Shown piece after piece: positions 8,803-17,058 of a stretch of 64,000 nucleotides of DNA. The translations under genes and the position numbers were made by a program. Under the pieces are notes generated by a model. That model made no database searches and was not told the origin of the DNA. It worked only from the letters and a program-made list of their open reading frames with translations. This stretch comes from Paracoccaceae bacterium (GTDB taxonomy: Bacteria; Pseudomonadota; Alphaproteobacteria; Rhodobacterales; Rhodobacteraceae), in assembly GCA_023260655.1 (NCBI GenBank), contig JALQUU010000003.1, positions 1-64,000 of the forward strand. Reading direction: 5' to 3'. How positions within the stretch are numbered: position 1 is the first letter of the stretch; each line of letters begins with the position of its first letter.

Positions 8803-10157
8803 CCGACTGGACCGAGAAACTCCCCGAGGCCGCGCGCACCTATCTGGAAAACCGCCGCCTCGACGAGGTGGAATGCATCATCTCCGACCTGCCCGGCATC
8901 GCCCGTGGCAAGGCCATGCCCGCGAATAAATTCGCCAAGCAGGAATATTTCCACCTGCCGGATTCGATCTTCTACCAGACCATCACCGGCGACTGGTCAG
9001 AAGCCGCAGGCGAAGAAGGCTTCATCGAACGGGACATGATCCTGAAGCCCGACTTCTCCACCGCCTCTGCCGCCCCATGGACCGCCGACTGGACGCTGCA
9101 AGTCATCCACGACGCCTATGACCGCAAAGGCCAGCCGATTTCCTACAGCCCCCGCAACGTGCTGAAGCGCGTGGTCGATCTCTACCACAAGCAGGGTTGG
9201 AAACCCGTGGTCGCGCCGGAGATGGAATTCTACCTCGTCGCCCGCAACCTCGACCCGGCCAGGGATATCGAACCGATGATGGGCCGCTCCGGCCGCCCTG
9301 CCGCCGCGCGCCAAGCCTATTCCATGTCCGCCGTCGATGAATTCGGCCCGGTGATCGACGACATCTATGACTTCGCCGAAGCCCAAGGCCTCGAAATCGA
9401 CGGCATCACGCAGGAAGGCGGCGCAGGCCAGCTGGAGATCAACCTCCGCCACGGCAGCCCCGTCAAACTCGCCGACGAAGTGTTCTACTTCAAACGCCTG
9501 ATCCGCGAAGCCGCGCTCCGCCACAACTGCTTCGCCACCTTCATGGCCAAACCCATCGCCAACGAACCGGGCTCGGCCATGCATATCCACCATTCGGTGA
9601 TCGATATGGAAACCGGGCAGAACCTCTTCTCCGGCCCGCAGGGCGGTGAAACGGACGCGTTTTTCCACTTTATCGGCGGCTTGCAAACCCACCTGCCCAA
9701 AGCCATCGCGGTGCTGGCACCCTACGTGAACAGCTACCGCCGCTACGTCCGCGACCACGCCGCCCCCATCAACCTCGCATGGGGCCGCGACAACCGCACG
9801 ACAGGCATCCGCGTGCCGCTTTCCGGCCCGGTCTCGCGCCGCGTGGAAAACCGTTTGGCAGGGATGGATTGCAACCCCTACCTCGGCATCGCCGTGTCGC
9901 TGGCCTGCGGCTACCTCGGCCTGATGGAAGAGAAACGCGCCGGGCCTTCGTTCAAGGGCGATGCATATGAAGGCGAAGAGGATATCCCCCGCGTCATGGG
10001 TGACGCGCTCGACCTCTTCGATGATGCCAAGGATCTGCACCAAGTTCTCGGCCCCGATTTCGCCCGTGTCTACACGATCGTGAAACGCGCCGAATACGAG
10101 GAGTTCCTGCAAGTCATCAGCCCTTGGGAACGCGAGCACTTGCTCCTGAACGTCTGA
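8799..10157 (+). CDS. Glutamine synthetase-like gamma-glutamyl-amine ligase, paralogue 2
   Basis: A 452-residue glutamine-synthetase-superfamily ligase, clearly divergent from paralogue 1 but with the same sites: APEMEFYLV, GAGQLEINLRHG, FMAKPIANEPGSAMHIHHSV, NSYRRYVRDHAAP and DNRTTGIRVP. The N-terminal EVECIISDLPGIARGKAMP is the beta-grasp part used by PuuA-like enzymes. It overlaps the amidotransferase gene by ATGA. Two divergent ligases in one operon suggest two amine substrates or sequential glutamylation; the sequence does not decide between them. Confidence 0.88.
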   Translation: MTDWTEKLPEAARTYLENRRLDEVECIISDLPGIARGKAMPANKFAKQEYFHLPDSIFYQTITGDWSEAAGEEGFIERDMILKPDFSTASAAPWTADWTLQVIHDAYDRKGQPISYSPRNVLKRVVDLYHKQGWKPVVAPEMEFYLVARNLDPARDIEPMMGRSGRPAAARQAYSMSAVDEFGPVIDDIYDFAEAQGLEIDGITQEGGAGQLEINLRHGSPVKLADEVFYFKRLIREAALRHNCFATFMAKPIANEPGSAMHIHHSVIDMETGQNLFSGPQGGETDAFFHFIGGLQTHLPKAIAVLAPYVNSYRRYVRDHAAPINLAWGRDNRTTGIRVPLSGPVSRRVENRLAGMDCNPYLGIAVSLACGYLGLMEEKRAGPSFKGDAYEGEEDIPRVMGDALDLFDDAKDLHQVLGPDFARVYTIVKRAEYEEFLQVISPWEREHLLLNV

Positions 10158-10205
10158 CCGGGCTGAGGGGCCGAGCCAACGGAGTGACCGGATAGCGTGA
10201 CGAAA

Positions 10206-10264
10206 AAGGGGGGCTCTTCCCCCCGCCTTCGGCTCCCCCCTGGATATTTTTGCAAAGCGAGAGA
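10206..10264 (+). repeat. GC-hairpin + GGATATTT intergenic repeat, copy B
   Basis: GGGGGGCTCTTCCCCCC hairpin, then CCCCCCTGGATATTTTTGCAAAGCGAGAGA, between the second ligase and the oxidoreductase. It may end the ligase transcript; the purine-rich tail could serve as the ribosome site of the next gene. Confidence 0.75.
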
Positions 10265-10272
10265 CGGGCGCA

Positions 10273-11577
10273 ATGAATCTTCTCCACAGCAATGACCGCC
10301 GCGGGCACTATCCCGAAAGCTGGTATGCAGCCACTACGACGCCTCTGGAGGCCTTCCCCTCGCTGAAAGGGGCTTTCAAAGCAGATGTGGTGGTGGTTGG
10401 AGGCGGCTACACGGGCCTCTCGACGGCGTTGGAGCTTGCAGAGCGCGGTTATGACGTGGCGCTTCTTGAAGCCCATCGTGTGGGCTTCGGGGCTTCGGGG
10501 CGGAATGGCGGGCAGTTGGGATCGGGGCAGCGGCTTGACCAGATGGCGCTCGAAAAAATGCTCGGAGAGCCCTCGGCAAAAGGCCTTTGGGAACTTGGCG
10601 AAGAGGCCAAGGCGCTTGTACGCTCCCGCATTGCCCGGCACGACATCGCTTGTGACGAGAAACCGGGTATTGCCTGGGCCGGGTTCAAACCCTCCGAGAC
10701 CGACTGGATGGCGCGCTATGCCGCGCATCTCCAACAGCGCTATGGCTATGCCCAGATCGAAGCACTTTCCCCCGAAGAGATGCAGGCGCTCTGCCCCTCG
10801 CCCGCCTATCATGGCGGGTTGATCGACCGGGGGGCAGGCCATCTCCATCCGCTGAATTTCGCATTAGGCTTGGCGCGTGCGGCGGCGGCGGCGGGTGTGC
10901 GGATCTACGAGCGCTCGGAAGTGCACCGGATCGATCGCGGTGCCAAGGTACGTGTTGCAACAGATGCGGGCCATATCGAAGCGGATTTTCTGGTGCTGGC
11001 CGCCAATGGCTATCTTGGCGGGCTTGATCGGAGAGTGGCCGCGCGGGTCATGCCCATCAACAATTTCATCGTCGCCACCGAACCCTTGGGGGACCGCGCT
11101 AGAGACGTTCTTCGCGAGCATGTAGCGCTTTGCGATACGAAATTCGTGGTGAACTACTTCCGGCTGTCGGCAGATAATCGGCTGCTTTTCGGCGGCGGCG
11201 AAAGCTACGGCTACAAATTCCCTTCGGATATCCGCGCCTTGGTCTCGAAACCCATGCTCGAGATCTTCCCCGCCCTCAAAGGCGTCCGGCTCGACTACGC
11301 CTGGGGTGGCACCTTGGCCATCACCACCCGCCGCTTGCCGCATTTCGCGCGGGTGGCCCCGAATATCCTCTCGGCAGGCGGCTATTCCGGCCATGGCGTG
11401 GGCACGGCGGTGCATGCAGGTGCGCTCATGGCGGAGGCCATCGCGGGTCAAGCCGAGAAGTTCGACATTATGGCGCGCCTTCCGCTCCCCCCCTTCCCCG
11501 GCGGGCCTGCACTCCGAACACCGCTCCTTGTTCTGGCGATGACGTGGTTTTCCCTCAGAGACCGGTTGGGGGTCTGA
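10273..11577 (+). CDS. FAD-dependent amine oxidoreductase (PuuB-like)
   Basis: A 434-residue DAO-superfamily flavoprotein. The dinucleotide-binding motif VVVGGGYTGLSTALELAERG is at 40-59, followed by GFGASGRNGGQLGSGQ, which is characteristic of gamma-glutamylputrescine oxidase-like enzymes, and a C-terminal GGYSGHGVGTAVHAG loop that closes on the flavin. It would oxidise the glutamylated amine to an aldehyde. No aldehyde dehydrogenase (PuuC) is found nearby, so that step would have to be encoded elsewhere. The start codon is clear, although copy B of the repeat supplies its upstream region. Confidence 0.9.
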   Translation: MNLLHSNDRRGHYPESWYAATTTPLEAFPSLKGAFKADVVVVGGGYTGLSTALELAERGYDVALLEAHRVGFGASGRNGGQLGSGQRLDQMALEKMLGEPSAKGLWELGEEAKALVRSRIARHDIACDEKPGIAWAGFKPSETDWMARYAAHLQQRYGYAQIEALSPEEMQALCPSPAYHGGLIDRGAGHLHPLNFALGLARAAAAAGVRIYERSEVHRIDRGAKVRVATDAGHIEADFLVLAANGYLGGLDRRVAARVMPINNFIVATEPLGDRARDVLREHVALCDTKFVVNYFRLSADNRLLFGGGESYGYKFPSDIRALVSKPMLEIFPALKGVRLDYAWGGTLAITTRRLPHFARVAPNILSAGGYSGHGVGTAVHAGALMAEAIAGQAEKFDIMARLPLPPFPGGPALRTPLLVLAMTWFSLRDRLGV

Positions 11578-11610
11578 ATTTTCTTGGCAAGACCCTCTCG
11601 GTTTTTTAGT

Positions 11611-11635
11611 TTTCCAGAAAATCATTTTCTGGAAA
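11611..11635. promoter_or_regulatory. 12-bp perfect inverted repeat upstream of the DegT-type gene
   Basis: TTTCCAGAAAAT-C-ATTTTCTGGAAA, 12-bp arms with one central base, 34 nt after the oxidoreductase stop. The right arm contains the only ribosome-site-like GGAAA before the predicted start at 11642. It could be an operator, a terminator of the oxidoreductase transcript, or a hairpin that hides the ribosome site. Confidence 0.5.
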
Positions 11636-11641
11636 TCCGAA

Positions 11642-12841
11642 ATTCTTCTCCCGAATGCTTATGACGCCGAGCCGATCCCCGAAGCCGCCCGCGCCGAGAT
11701 CGAGCGCTTGCTGCAATCGGGCGATCTCTTCCGCTACACCGCACCGGAAAATGCGCCCGTTGCCCTGCTGGAGCAGGAATTTGCGGCCCTTCTGGGCGCG
11801 CGATACGCGCTGGCGGTTTCCTCCTGTTCGGCGGCGCTCTTCCTGTCGCTGAAAGCGCTTGGTCTCAAACCCGGCGCGCGGATCCTGATACCCGCATTCA
11901 CCTTTGCCGCCGTGCCCTCCGCCATCGTCCATGCCGATTGCGTGCCGGTGCTCTGCGAGGTCGGCGAGAATTACCGCATCGACCTTGCGCATTTCCGCCA
12001 CCTGATGGACGACGGCGTGGAGGCTGTGATGATCTCGCATATGCGCGGCCACACTTCCGATATGGACGCGATCCTCGCTGAGGCCGAGGCTGGTGGCATT
12101 CCGGTGATCGAGGATGCCGCCCATTCGCTCGGCACCACGTGGAATGGCCGGAACATCGGCACGCTGGGCCGTATCGGTTGCTTCAGCTTCCAGTCCTACA
12201 AGCTGGTGAACGCGGGCGAAGGCGGGATCATGATTTCCGACGATGCCGATGCGATTGCCCGCGCGGTCATCATGTCGGGTGCCTATGAGCACAACTGGAA
12301 AAAGCATGGCATGAACGCCGATCTGGAAGCCGCCTTCGCGCGTTGGCAAAACCAGCTGCCGCTTTATAACCTGCGCCTTGGCAACCTCTCGGCCGCCGTC
12401 ATCCGCCCGCAATTGGCGGAAGTCGCCCGCCGCGTCCGCGATGGCCGCCGCAACCACGATCACACCGCCGCGCGCCTCAACGTCAGCCCATGGATCGAAG
12501 TGCCCGAGAAACTCGCCCCCGAAGAGCGCGCTCCGGATTCGATCCAGTTCAATCTCGTGGGCATGAACGATGCCGAAGTGGCCGCCTTCCAAGAAGCCGC
12601 GAACCAGCGCGGGGTGAAAGTGCAGGTCTTCGGGGCCAGCCGCGATAACGCTCGCGCCTTCTGGAACTGGCAATTCCTGCGCGATATCCCCGATCTGCCG
12701 CAAACCCGTGCCATGCTGATGAAAGCCTGCGACGTGCGCCTGCCCGCCCGCCTCACGCTTGCGGAATGTGACCTGATTGCCCAAGCCCTTGTGCGCGCCG
12801 CGCAAGATGTGATGGGCAATCTGCGCGCGTTTGGCACCTGA
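11642..12841 (+). CDS. DegT/DnrJ/EryC1/StrS-type PLP aminotransferase, non-canonical or lost start
   Basis: PLP enzyme of the sugar-aminotransferase type. SSCSAALFLSLKALGLKPG, IPVIEDAAHSLG and the lysine segment CFSFQSYKLVNAGEGG (Schiff-base Lys) are all present. The track starts at TTG 11708, but the same frame reads LLPNAYDAEPIPEAARAEIERLLQSGD upstream, which looks like genuine N-terminal family sequence. From the in-frame stop at 11540 to 11708 there is no ATG, GTG or TTG. I therefore propose ATT 11642 (GGAA 7 nt upstream), giving 399 residues; alternatively an ATG was lost by mutation. Its place after a PuuB-like gene is unusual. It converges on the LysR gene with no gap. Confidence 0.8.
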   Translation: MLLPNAYDAEPIPEAARAEIERLLQSGDLFRYTAPENAPVALLEQEFAALLGARYALAVSSCSAALFLSLKALGLKPGARILIPAFTFAAVPSAIVHADCVPVLCEVGENYRIDLAHFRHLMDDGVEAVMISHMRGHTSDMDAILAEAEAGGIPVIEDAAHSLGTTWNGRNIGTLGRIGCFSFQSYKLVNAGEGGIMISDDADAIARAVIMSGAYEHNWKKHGMNADLEAAFARWQNQLPLYNLRLGNLSAAVIRPQLAEVARRVRDGRRNHDHTAARLNVSPWIEVPEKLAPEERAPDSIQFNLVGMNDAEVAAFQEAANQRGVKVQVFGASRDNARAFWNWQFLRDIPDLPQTRAMLMKACDVRLPARLTLAECDLIAQALVRAAQDVMGNLRAFGT

Positions 12842-13810
12842 TCAGGGCGCGATCTTCACCCGCGCTTCCATCCAAGGGTGCGCTTCCACCATGGGGCGCA
12901 CCACCACTTCGGCCAGAACGGGCTTCAGCTTGTTGGCGACCCGCAGAGGCATATCGCCCAAGATTCCCTTCCGCGCGCTCACACTGATCGAACGCGTCAG
13001 CGGCTCGAAGGGCAGATCCATGATCTCCACCTGATCGCGGAAGCGTTTGGCCCGTGCCAAGGCGAGCGGTGTCAGGATCGTCCAGCCCGCCCCCTGTGCC
13101 ACCATCGCCAGAATAGCGTGGTAACTGTCCAACTCGAAACGCTGTGAAAGCGTCAGGTTCTGCCGCGCCAGATGCGAGGCCAAAAGCCGCCCCATGTAAT
13201 GGCGCGTGGTATATTGCACCAAGGGCAGTTGCTTGAGTTGCTTCAACGTATCGCGATCCGCGCGAATGGCCCCTTTCGGTGCCGCCACCACGAAACCTTC
13301 CGTCAGAAGCGGGTGCACTTCCATCCAGTCCGCTTGCGCGCCCATGTCCGAGGCCACGATTACATCCAAGGCCCGCGCATCCAACTGGTCATGTAGGTAA
13401 TGCGAAGCCCCTGTTTCCAAGAGGAACTGCGCGCCTTTCAGATCGGCGGCCAATTGCGTCAGCAAGCGCGGCGTCACGTCCGCTTCAAAGTCCTCGATCA
13501 TCCCCAAGCGGAACCGCGTCAGCACCGACATATCGGCCATCGCCAATTCCGCCCGCGCCTGTGCCGCCTCGTTCAGGATCGCACTCGCACGGCGTCGGAA
13601 CAACTCGCCCGCAGGCGTCAGCACCACAGGGCGCGCGTTCCGCTGCAAGAGCGTCGCCCCTACAGCGCCTTCAAGATTCGTCAATTGTTGGGAAATAGCA
13701 GAGGGCGACGCATCGAGGCGGCGCGCGGCGGCCGAGATAGACGCCTCTTCCGCCGTCGCCACGAACACCTCGATGCCCCAGAGGGTGATCCTGCCGGGGC
13801 TGTCGACCAT
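12842..13810 (-). CDS. LysR-family transcriptional regulator
   Basis: A 322-residue regulator. The N-terminal winged helix-turn-helix (about 10-70) reads FVATAEEASISAAARRLDASPSAISQQLTNLE, the standard LysR recognition helix region. The remainder is the two-lobed effector domain. It lies convergent to the amine-catabolic cluster and upstream of phaR on the same strand, so it could control either or neither; nothing in the sequence links it to a site. Its stop abuts the stop of the DegT-type gene without spacer. Confidence 0.92.
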   Translation of the reverse strand: MVDSPGRITLWGIEVFVATAEEASISAAARRLDASPSAISQQLTNLEGAVGATLLQRNARPVVLTPAGELFRRRASAILNEAAQARAELAMADMSVLTRFRLGMIEDFEADVTPRLLTQLAADLKGAQFLLETGASHYLHDQLDARALDVIVASDMGAQADWMEVHPLLTEGFVVAAPKGAIRADRDTLKQLKQLPLVQYTTRHYMGRLLASHLARQNLTLSQRFELDSYHAILAMVAQGAGWTILTPLALARAKRFRDQVEIMDLPFEPLTRSISVSARKGILGDMPLRVANKLKPVLAEVVVRPMVEAHPWMEARVKIAP

Positions 13811-13819
13811 TCTCTGTCC

Positions 13820-14392
13820 TTACTTGTCCATCTTGCTCAGCTTGGCCTGCAAATCGGCCAACTGCTTCTTGATCGCATCGAGCCCGTCATCCGGCTCGGC
13901 GGCAGGCTCTTCCTTCGCGGGGGCGCTCCAGCCCCCCTTCATGGCCTGCATTCCGGTCATGCCCTGCGTCATCGCTTTCAGGAAAGCTTCCTGCTGCGCT
14001 TGCATCACTTCGAACCCCGGCATCTTCGCCATAGGGTTCGCCTTGGTCATGTTCTCCATCATCTTAGACTGGCCATCGCGCATCATGTCGAAGGTGGATT
14101 GCAGGAATTGCGGCACGAAGGATTGCGCTTGGCTCGTGTAGCTCCGCACCAGATCGGTGAGGATATTCACGGGCAGCATGGTCTCGCCACGGCTTTCGTG
14201 CTCGGCAATGATCTGCAACAGATATTGCCGTGTGAGGTCATCGCCGGATTTCAGATCGACGATCTGAACTTCCCGACCTTCGCGGATGAAACCCGCGATA
14301 TCGTCCAGCGTCACGTAATCGCTGGTTTCGGTGTTATAGAGCCGGCGGCTCGCATAACGCTTGATGAGTAGTGGTTTGTTGGCGTCTGCCAC
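13820..14392 (-). CDS. phaR: PHB synthesis repressor PhaR
   Basis: A 190-residue regulator that represses phasin and related genes and is released by binding nascent PHB. The N-terminal domain has the hallmark LLIKRYASRRLYNTETSDYV and FIREGREVQIVDLKSGDD; the C-terminal half is Met/Gln-rich and ends in a short coiled coil (AIKKQLADLQAKLSKM). The track ORF starts at 14512, but the family start is GTG 14392 (VADANKPLL) with GGAGGGAG just upstream. A perfect CTGC-N3-GCAG site 22 nt before the start indicates autoregulation. Confidence 0.95.
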   Translation of the reverse strand: MADANKPLLIKRYASRRLYNTETSDYVTLDDIAGFIREGREVQIVDLKSGDDLTRQYLLQIIAEHESRGETMLPVNILTDLVRSYTSQAQSFVPQFLQSTFDMMRDGQSKMMENMTKANPMAKMPGFEVMQAQQEAFLKAMTQGMTGMQAMKGGWSAPAKEEPAAEPDDGLDAIKKQLADLQAKLSKMDK

Positions 14393-14413
14393 GAAACTCT
14401 CCCTCCCGTGAGG

Positions 14414-14424
14414 CTGCGGTGCAG
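14414..14424. promoter_or_regulatory. PhaR operator, phaR promoter
   Basis: CTGCGGTGCAG, a perfect match to CTGC-N3-GCAG, the type of site reported for Rhodobacter PhaR. It lies 22 nt upstream of the phaR GTG start. Confidence 0.7.
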
Positions 14425-14489
14425 CAAAGCCTAAGCCACCCGCCCGCCCTATGGCAAGCTGTGTTTGCCCCTGCGGCATTCGCGACAGG

Positions 14490-14521
14490 ATGGAAAAGGA
14501 AAGGCGGGCCATGGGCCCGCC
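14490..14521 (-). terminator. Terminator after phaP
   Basis: Read on the minus strand, a 9-bp perfect stem AGGCGGGCC / GGCCCGCCT with a 3-nt loop is followed by TTCCTTTTCC. It lies about 65 nt after the phaP stop and separates phaP from phaR transcription. Confidence 0.7.
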
Positions 14522-14586
14522 TTGTCGCGTGTCACGTTCTTATAGGGAGGGGAGGAGAGAACGTGGCCTCGCGGCATCCCTTAGAA

Positions 14587-15030
14587 TTACTTCGCTGCAA
14601 CTTTTTTGGCTGCGGCGGTGGCTTCCTTAGTTGCTTTCTGGACAGCAGCCGATGCTTCTTCAGCAACGTCTTTGCCAGCAGCCATCAGGATTTCCACGGT
14701 GTCCATCTGGAGCTTCTTCGCGACTTCAGCGAAAGCAGCCATGTTTTCTGCAGCAACTTCAGCAGCAGCCGAAGCGAAGTCGGTCATTGCTTTTGCGTAG
14801 TCTGCGGGCTCTGCCTGAACCTTGGCGATTGCCGAGATCTTGGTGAGGGTGTCTTTGGTCCACTTCGAGGAGATGTCCGAGGACTTCTCAGCAGCGGTCA
14901 GAGCAACCGAAGCAAGCTTCTCGTTGAGAACTGCAGCGTTCTTGGCAGCGCCTTCGAATGCTTTGGTGTCAACCGGGAACGCGCCCATCATGTCTTTCAT
15001 GATCGCGGTGAAATCTTGTGCTTTGGTCAT
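14587..15030 (-). CDS. phaP: Phasin, PHB granule surface protein
   Basis: A 147-residue phasin that coats PHB granules and limits their size. ATG 15030 (MTKAQDFTAIMKDMMGAFPVD) is the family start; the longer track ORF to 15096 runs through the operator region. The protein is almost entirely amphipathic helix, rich in Ala/Lys/Glu, has no Cys, and ends in an Ala-Lys repeat tail (EATAAAKKVAAK). It sits downstream of phaC on the same strand but has its own promoter region with two perfect PhaR operators and one near match, in line with strong PHB-dependent induction. Confidence 0.95.
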   Translation of the reverse strand: MTKAQDFTAIMKDMMGAFPVDTKAFEGAAKNAAVLNEKLASVALTAAEKSSDISSKWTKDTLTKISAIAKVQAEPADYAKAMTDFASAAAEVAAENMAAFAEVAKKLQMDTVEILMAAGKDVAEEASAAVQKATKEATAAAKKVAAK

Positions 15031-15073
15031 TGGAGTATTCCTTTGCTGCGCCTTGCCGGGCCCACCCCGGTTT

Positions 15074-15085
15074 CTGCGTATGCAA
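15074..15085. promoter_or_regulatory. Degenerate PhaR half-operator, phaP promoter
   Basis: CTGCGTATGCAA fits CTGC-N4-GCAG with one mismatch in the last base. It is the site nearest to the phaP start (44 nt). Confidence 0.45.
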
Positions 15086-15097
15086 AAGAGATACATG

Positions 15098-15108
15098 CTG
15101 CATCGCAG
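15098..15108. promoter_or_regulatory. PhaR operator 1, phaP promoter
   Basis: CTGCATCGCAG, a perfect CTGC-N3-GCAG. It is part of a larger inverted repeat in which TGCTGCATCGCAGAAAA (15097-15113) pairs with TTTTCTGCGATGCAGCA. Confidence 0.75.
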
Positions 15109-15125
15109 AAAATCAACCCCTTTTT

Positions 15126-15136
15126 CTGCGATGCAG
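15126..15136. promoter_or_regulatory. PhaR operator 2, phaP promoter
   Basis: CTGCGATGCAG, the exact inverse of operator 1, centred 28 bp from it and 26 bp from the phaC stop. The 17-bp arms with a short A/C/T spacer could hold two PhaR units or also form a hairpin that ends phaC transcription. Confidence 0.75.
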
Positions 15137-15161
15137 CAATACTTCTGATTGTGACGCCAAA

Positions 15162-16955
15162 TCAGGCATTTGGGTCTGCCGCTACGTAAGTCCCGGGGGC
15201 ATCACAGAGCACCGGATGCGCAGAATCGCCCGGCTGCCGCGCGGAAATCATCTCGCCCGAACGCCCGGCCAGCCAAGCCTCCCAACGCGGCCACCAGCTG
15301 CCCGCATGATGCTCCGCCTTGGCCTTCCACTCGGCCGCCGGAAGGCTCAAATCTTTATTGGTATAATGGCCATACTTCTTTTTCGTCGGCGGATTGATGA
15401 TGCCCGCGATGTGGCCGGACTCGGAGAGAATGAAGGTCTTGTCCTTCGATCCCATCTTCTGCGCTCCGCGATAGCTGTCCACCCAAGCCGCGATATGGTC
15501 GGTCTCGCAGGCAATCAGGCAAACCGGAACCTCCACATCCTTGATCTGCAACTTCTGGCTTACGAACTCGATCCCGCCATCAGCAAATTTGTTGCCCTGG
15601 CAAAGCCCGCGCAGATATTCCATCGACATTTTCGCCGGCAGGTTCGTGCCATCCCCGTTCCAGAACAGCAGGTCGAAAGCGGGCGGCTTCTCGCCCATCA
15701 TGTAGTTCCGGATGGCCGGTTGATAGATCAGGTCGTTCGAGCGCAGGAACGAGAAGGTCCGCGCCATGATGAACGAGCGCAGCACCCCGTTATCCTCCAC
15801 TTCCTTCGCGATCCCGTCGATGAAATCGTCCTGAAGGAAGGGCGTAAACTCGCCCTGCTCCGAGAAATCGGTCAGCGTGGTAAAGAAGGTGGCCGACTTC
15901 ACCGTTTCATCGCCCCGCGCCTTCAAGAGCGCCAGCGTCATCGAAAGCGTCGTGCCCGCGATGCAATAGCCCACCGCATTCACCTGTTTCTCACCGGTGA
16001 TCGCCTTGATCTCGCGGAACGCTGTCAGATAGCCGTCCTCGATGTAATCGCCCATCCCCACATCGCGATAGCTCGCATCGGGGTTCACCCAGCTCACCAC
16101 GAACAGCGTATAGCCCTGATCGACGATCCAGCGGATCAGGCTGTTTTCGGGCTTCAGGTCCATGATGTAGAACTTGTTGATCCACGGCGGGAAAATCACG
16201 ATCGGCGTCGCATGCACCTTCTCCGTGGTCGGCGTGTACTGGATCAGCTCCAGCATCCGGTTGCGGAACACCACCTTCCCCGGTGCCGTGGCAATATTCT
16301 CGCCGATCTTGAACGCATCGTCATCGGCCAGCCGCACCAGCATCTCGCCACGGTTATGCTCCAGATCATGCACGAGGTTCTCGAGACCCTTCACAAGGCT
16401 CTCCCCCTTCGTCTGCACCGCACGCTCCAAAGCATCCGGGTTGGTGCCGAGGAAGTTCGTCGGCGCCATCATATCCACGACCTGCTGCGCGAAATACGCG
16501 AGCTTGCGCTTCTCCTTCGGCTCTAGCCCATCCACATCCTCAACAGCCTGCCGGATCGCCGCCGAGTTCATCAGGTACTGCTGCTTGATGTAGTTGAAGT
16601 AGGGATTCGTTTCCCAGAGGGGATTCGCAAAGCGCCGATCCTTGGGCGAATGGTCCTCCGGCGCCTTACCCCCGTCTTTCACCAAGGCCTGCTGCGCCTC
16701 GAAGAAATGTTTCACCGTATTGGTCCAGTAGGTCGCCTGATGCTCGAACACCCGTGCCGGATTCGCCATCATTTCCTGCCAATAGCCCACAGCGGCCTTG
16801 GAAACGAGCTCGGGATCGGGGGCATTCAACTCGTCCCGCGCCGGCTGCCGCCCCGACAGCGCCTTGATCAGACGCTGCGAAAGCTCCTCCATTTTCGCAA
16901 AATTAGCTGCGAGTTTCTCACGATTTTCGCCTGCGACACTGTCTTTTGTTGTCAT
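15162..16955 (-). CDS. phaC: Class I polyhydroxyalkanoate synthase
   Basis: A 597-residue polymerase that links (R)-3-hydroxybutyryl-CoA into PHB at the granule surface. The lipase-like box is GYCIAG with nucleophile Cys331; the catalytic Asp is in IACETDHIAAW and the His in ESGHIAGIINPP. Length and the N-terminal NPLWETNPYFNYIKQQYLMNS segment fit class I. The start at ATG 16955 (MTTKDSVAG, with GAGGGAAG upstream) is preferred over the longer track ORF, which runs into the divergent promoter. It is divergent from phaZ across about 103 bp with a PhaR operator in between. Confidence 0.97.
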   Translation of the reverse strand: MTTKDSVAGENREKLAANFAKMEELSQRLIKALSGRQPARDELNAPDPELVSKAAVGYWQEMMANPARVFEHQATYWTNTVKHFFEAQQALVKDGGKAPEDHSPKDRRFANPLWETNPYFNYIKQQYLMNSAAIRQAVEDVDGLEPKEKRKLAYFAQQVVDMMAPTNFLGTNPDALERAVQTKGESLVKGLENLVHDLEHNRGEMLVRLADDDAFKIGENIATAPGKVVFRNRMLELIQYTPTTEKVHATPIVIFPPWINKFYIMDLKPENSLIRWIVDQGYTLFVVSWVNPDASYRDVGMGDYIEDGYLTAFREIKAITGEKQVNAVGYCIAGTTLSMTLALLKARGDETVKSATFFTTLTDFSEQGEFTPFLQDDFIDGIAKEVEDNGVLRSFIMARTFSFLRSNDLIYQPAIRNYMMGEKPPAFDLLFWNGDGTNLPAKMSMEYLRGLCQGNKFADGGIEFVSQKLQIKDVEVPVCLIACETDHIAAWVDSYRGAQKMGSKDKTFILSESGHIAGIINPPTKKKYGHYTNKDLSLPAAEWKAKAEHHAGSWWPRWEAWLAGRSGEMISARQPGDSAHPVLCDAPGTYVAADPNA

Positions 16956-16979
16956 GTTAAATCTTCCCTCGTATTCTCG

Positions 16980-16990
16980 CTGCCATGCAG
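16980..16990. promoter_or_regulatory. PhaR operator in the phaC/phaZ divergent promoter
   Basis: CTGCCATGCAG, a perfect CTGC-N3-GCAG, 25 nt from the phaC ATG and 69 nt from the phaZ ATG. One bound dimer could affect both directions. Confidence 0.7.
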
Positions 16991-17058
16991 CATCCCGGCC
17001 ACCGTTTCGGAGGGGGCAGTTGCCGGACAGATGCACGATGTAACCAAGGAGACGCTTG

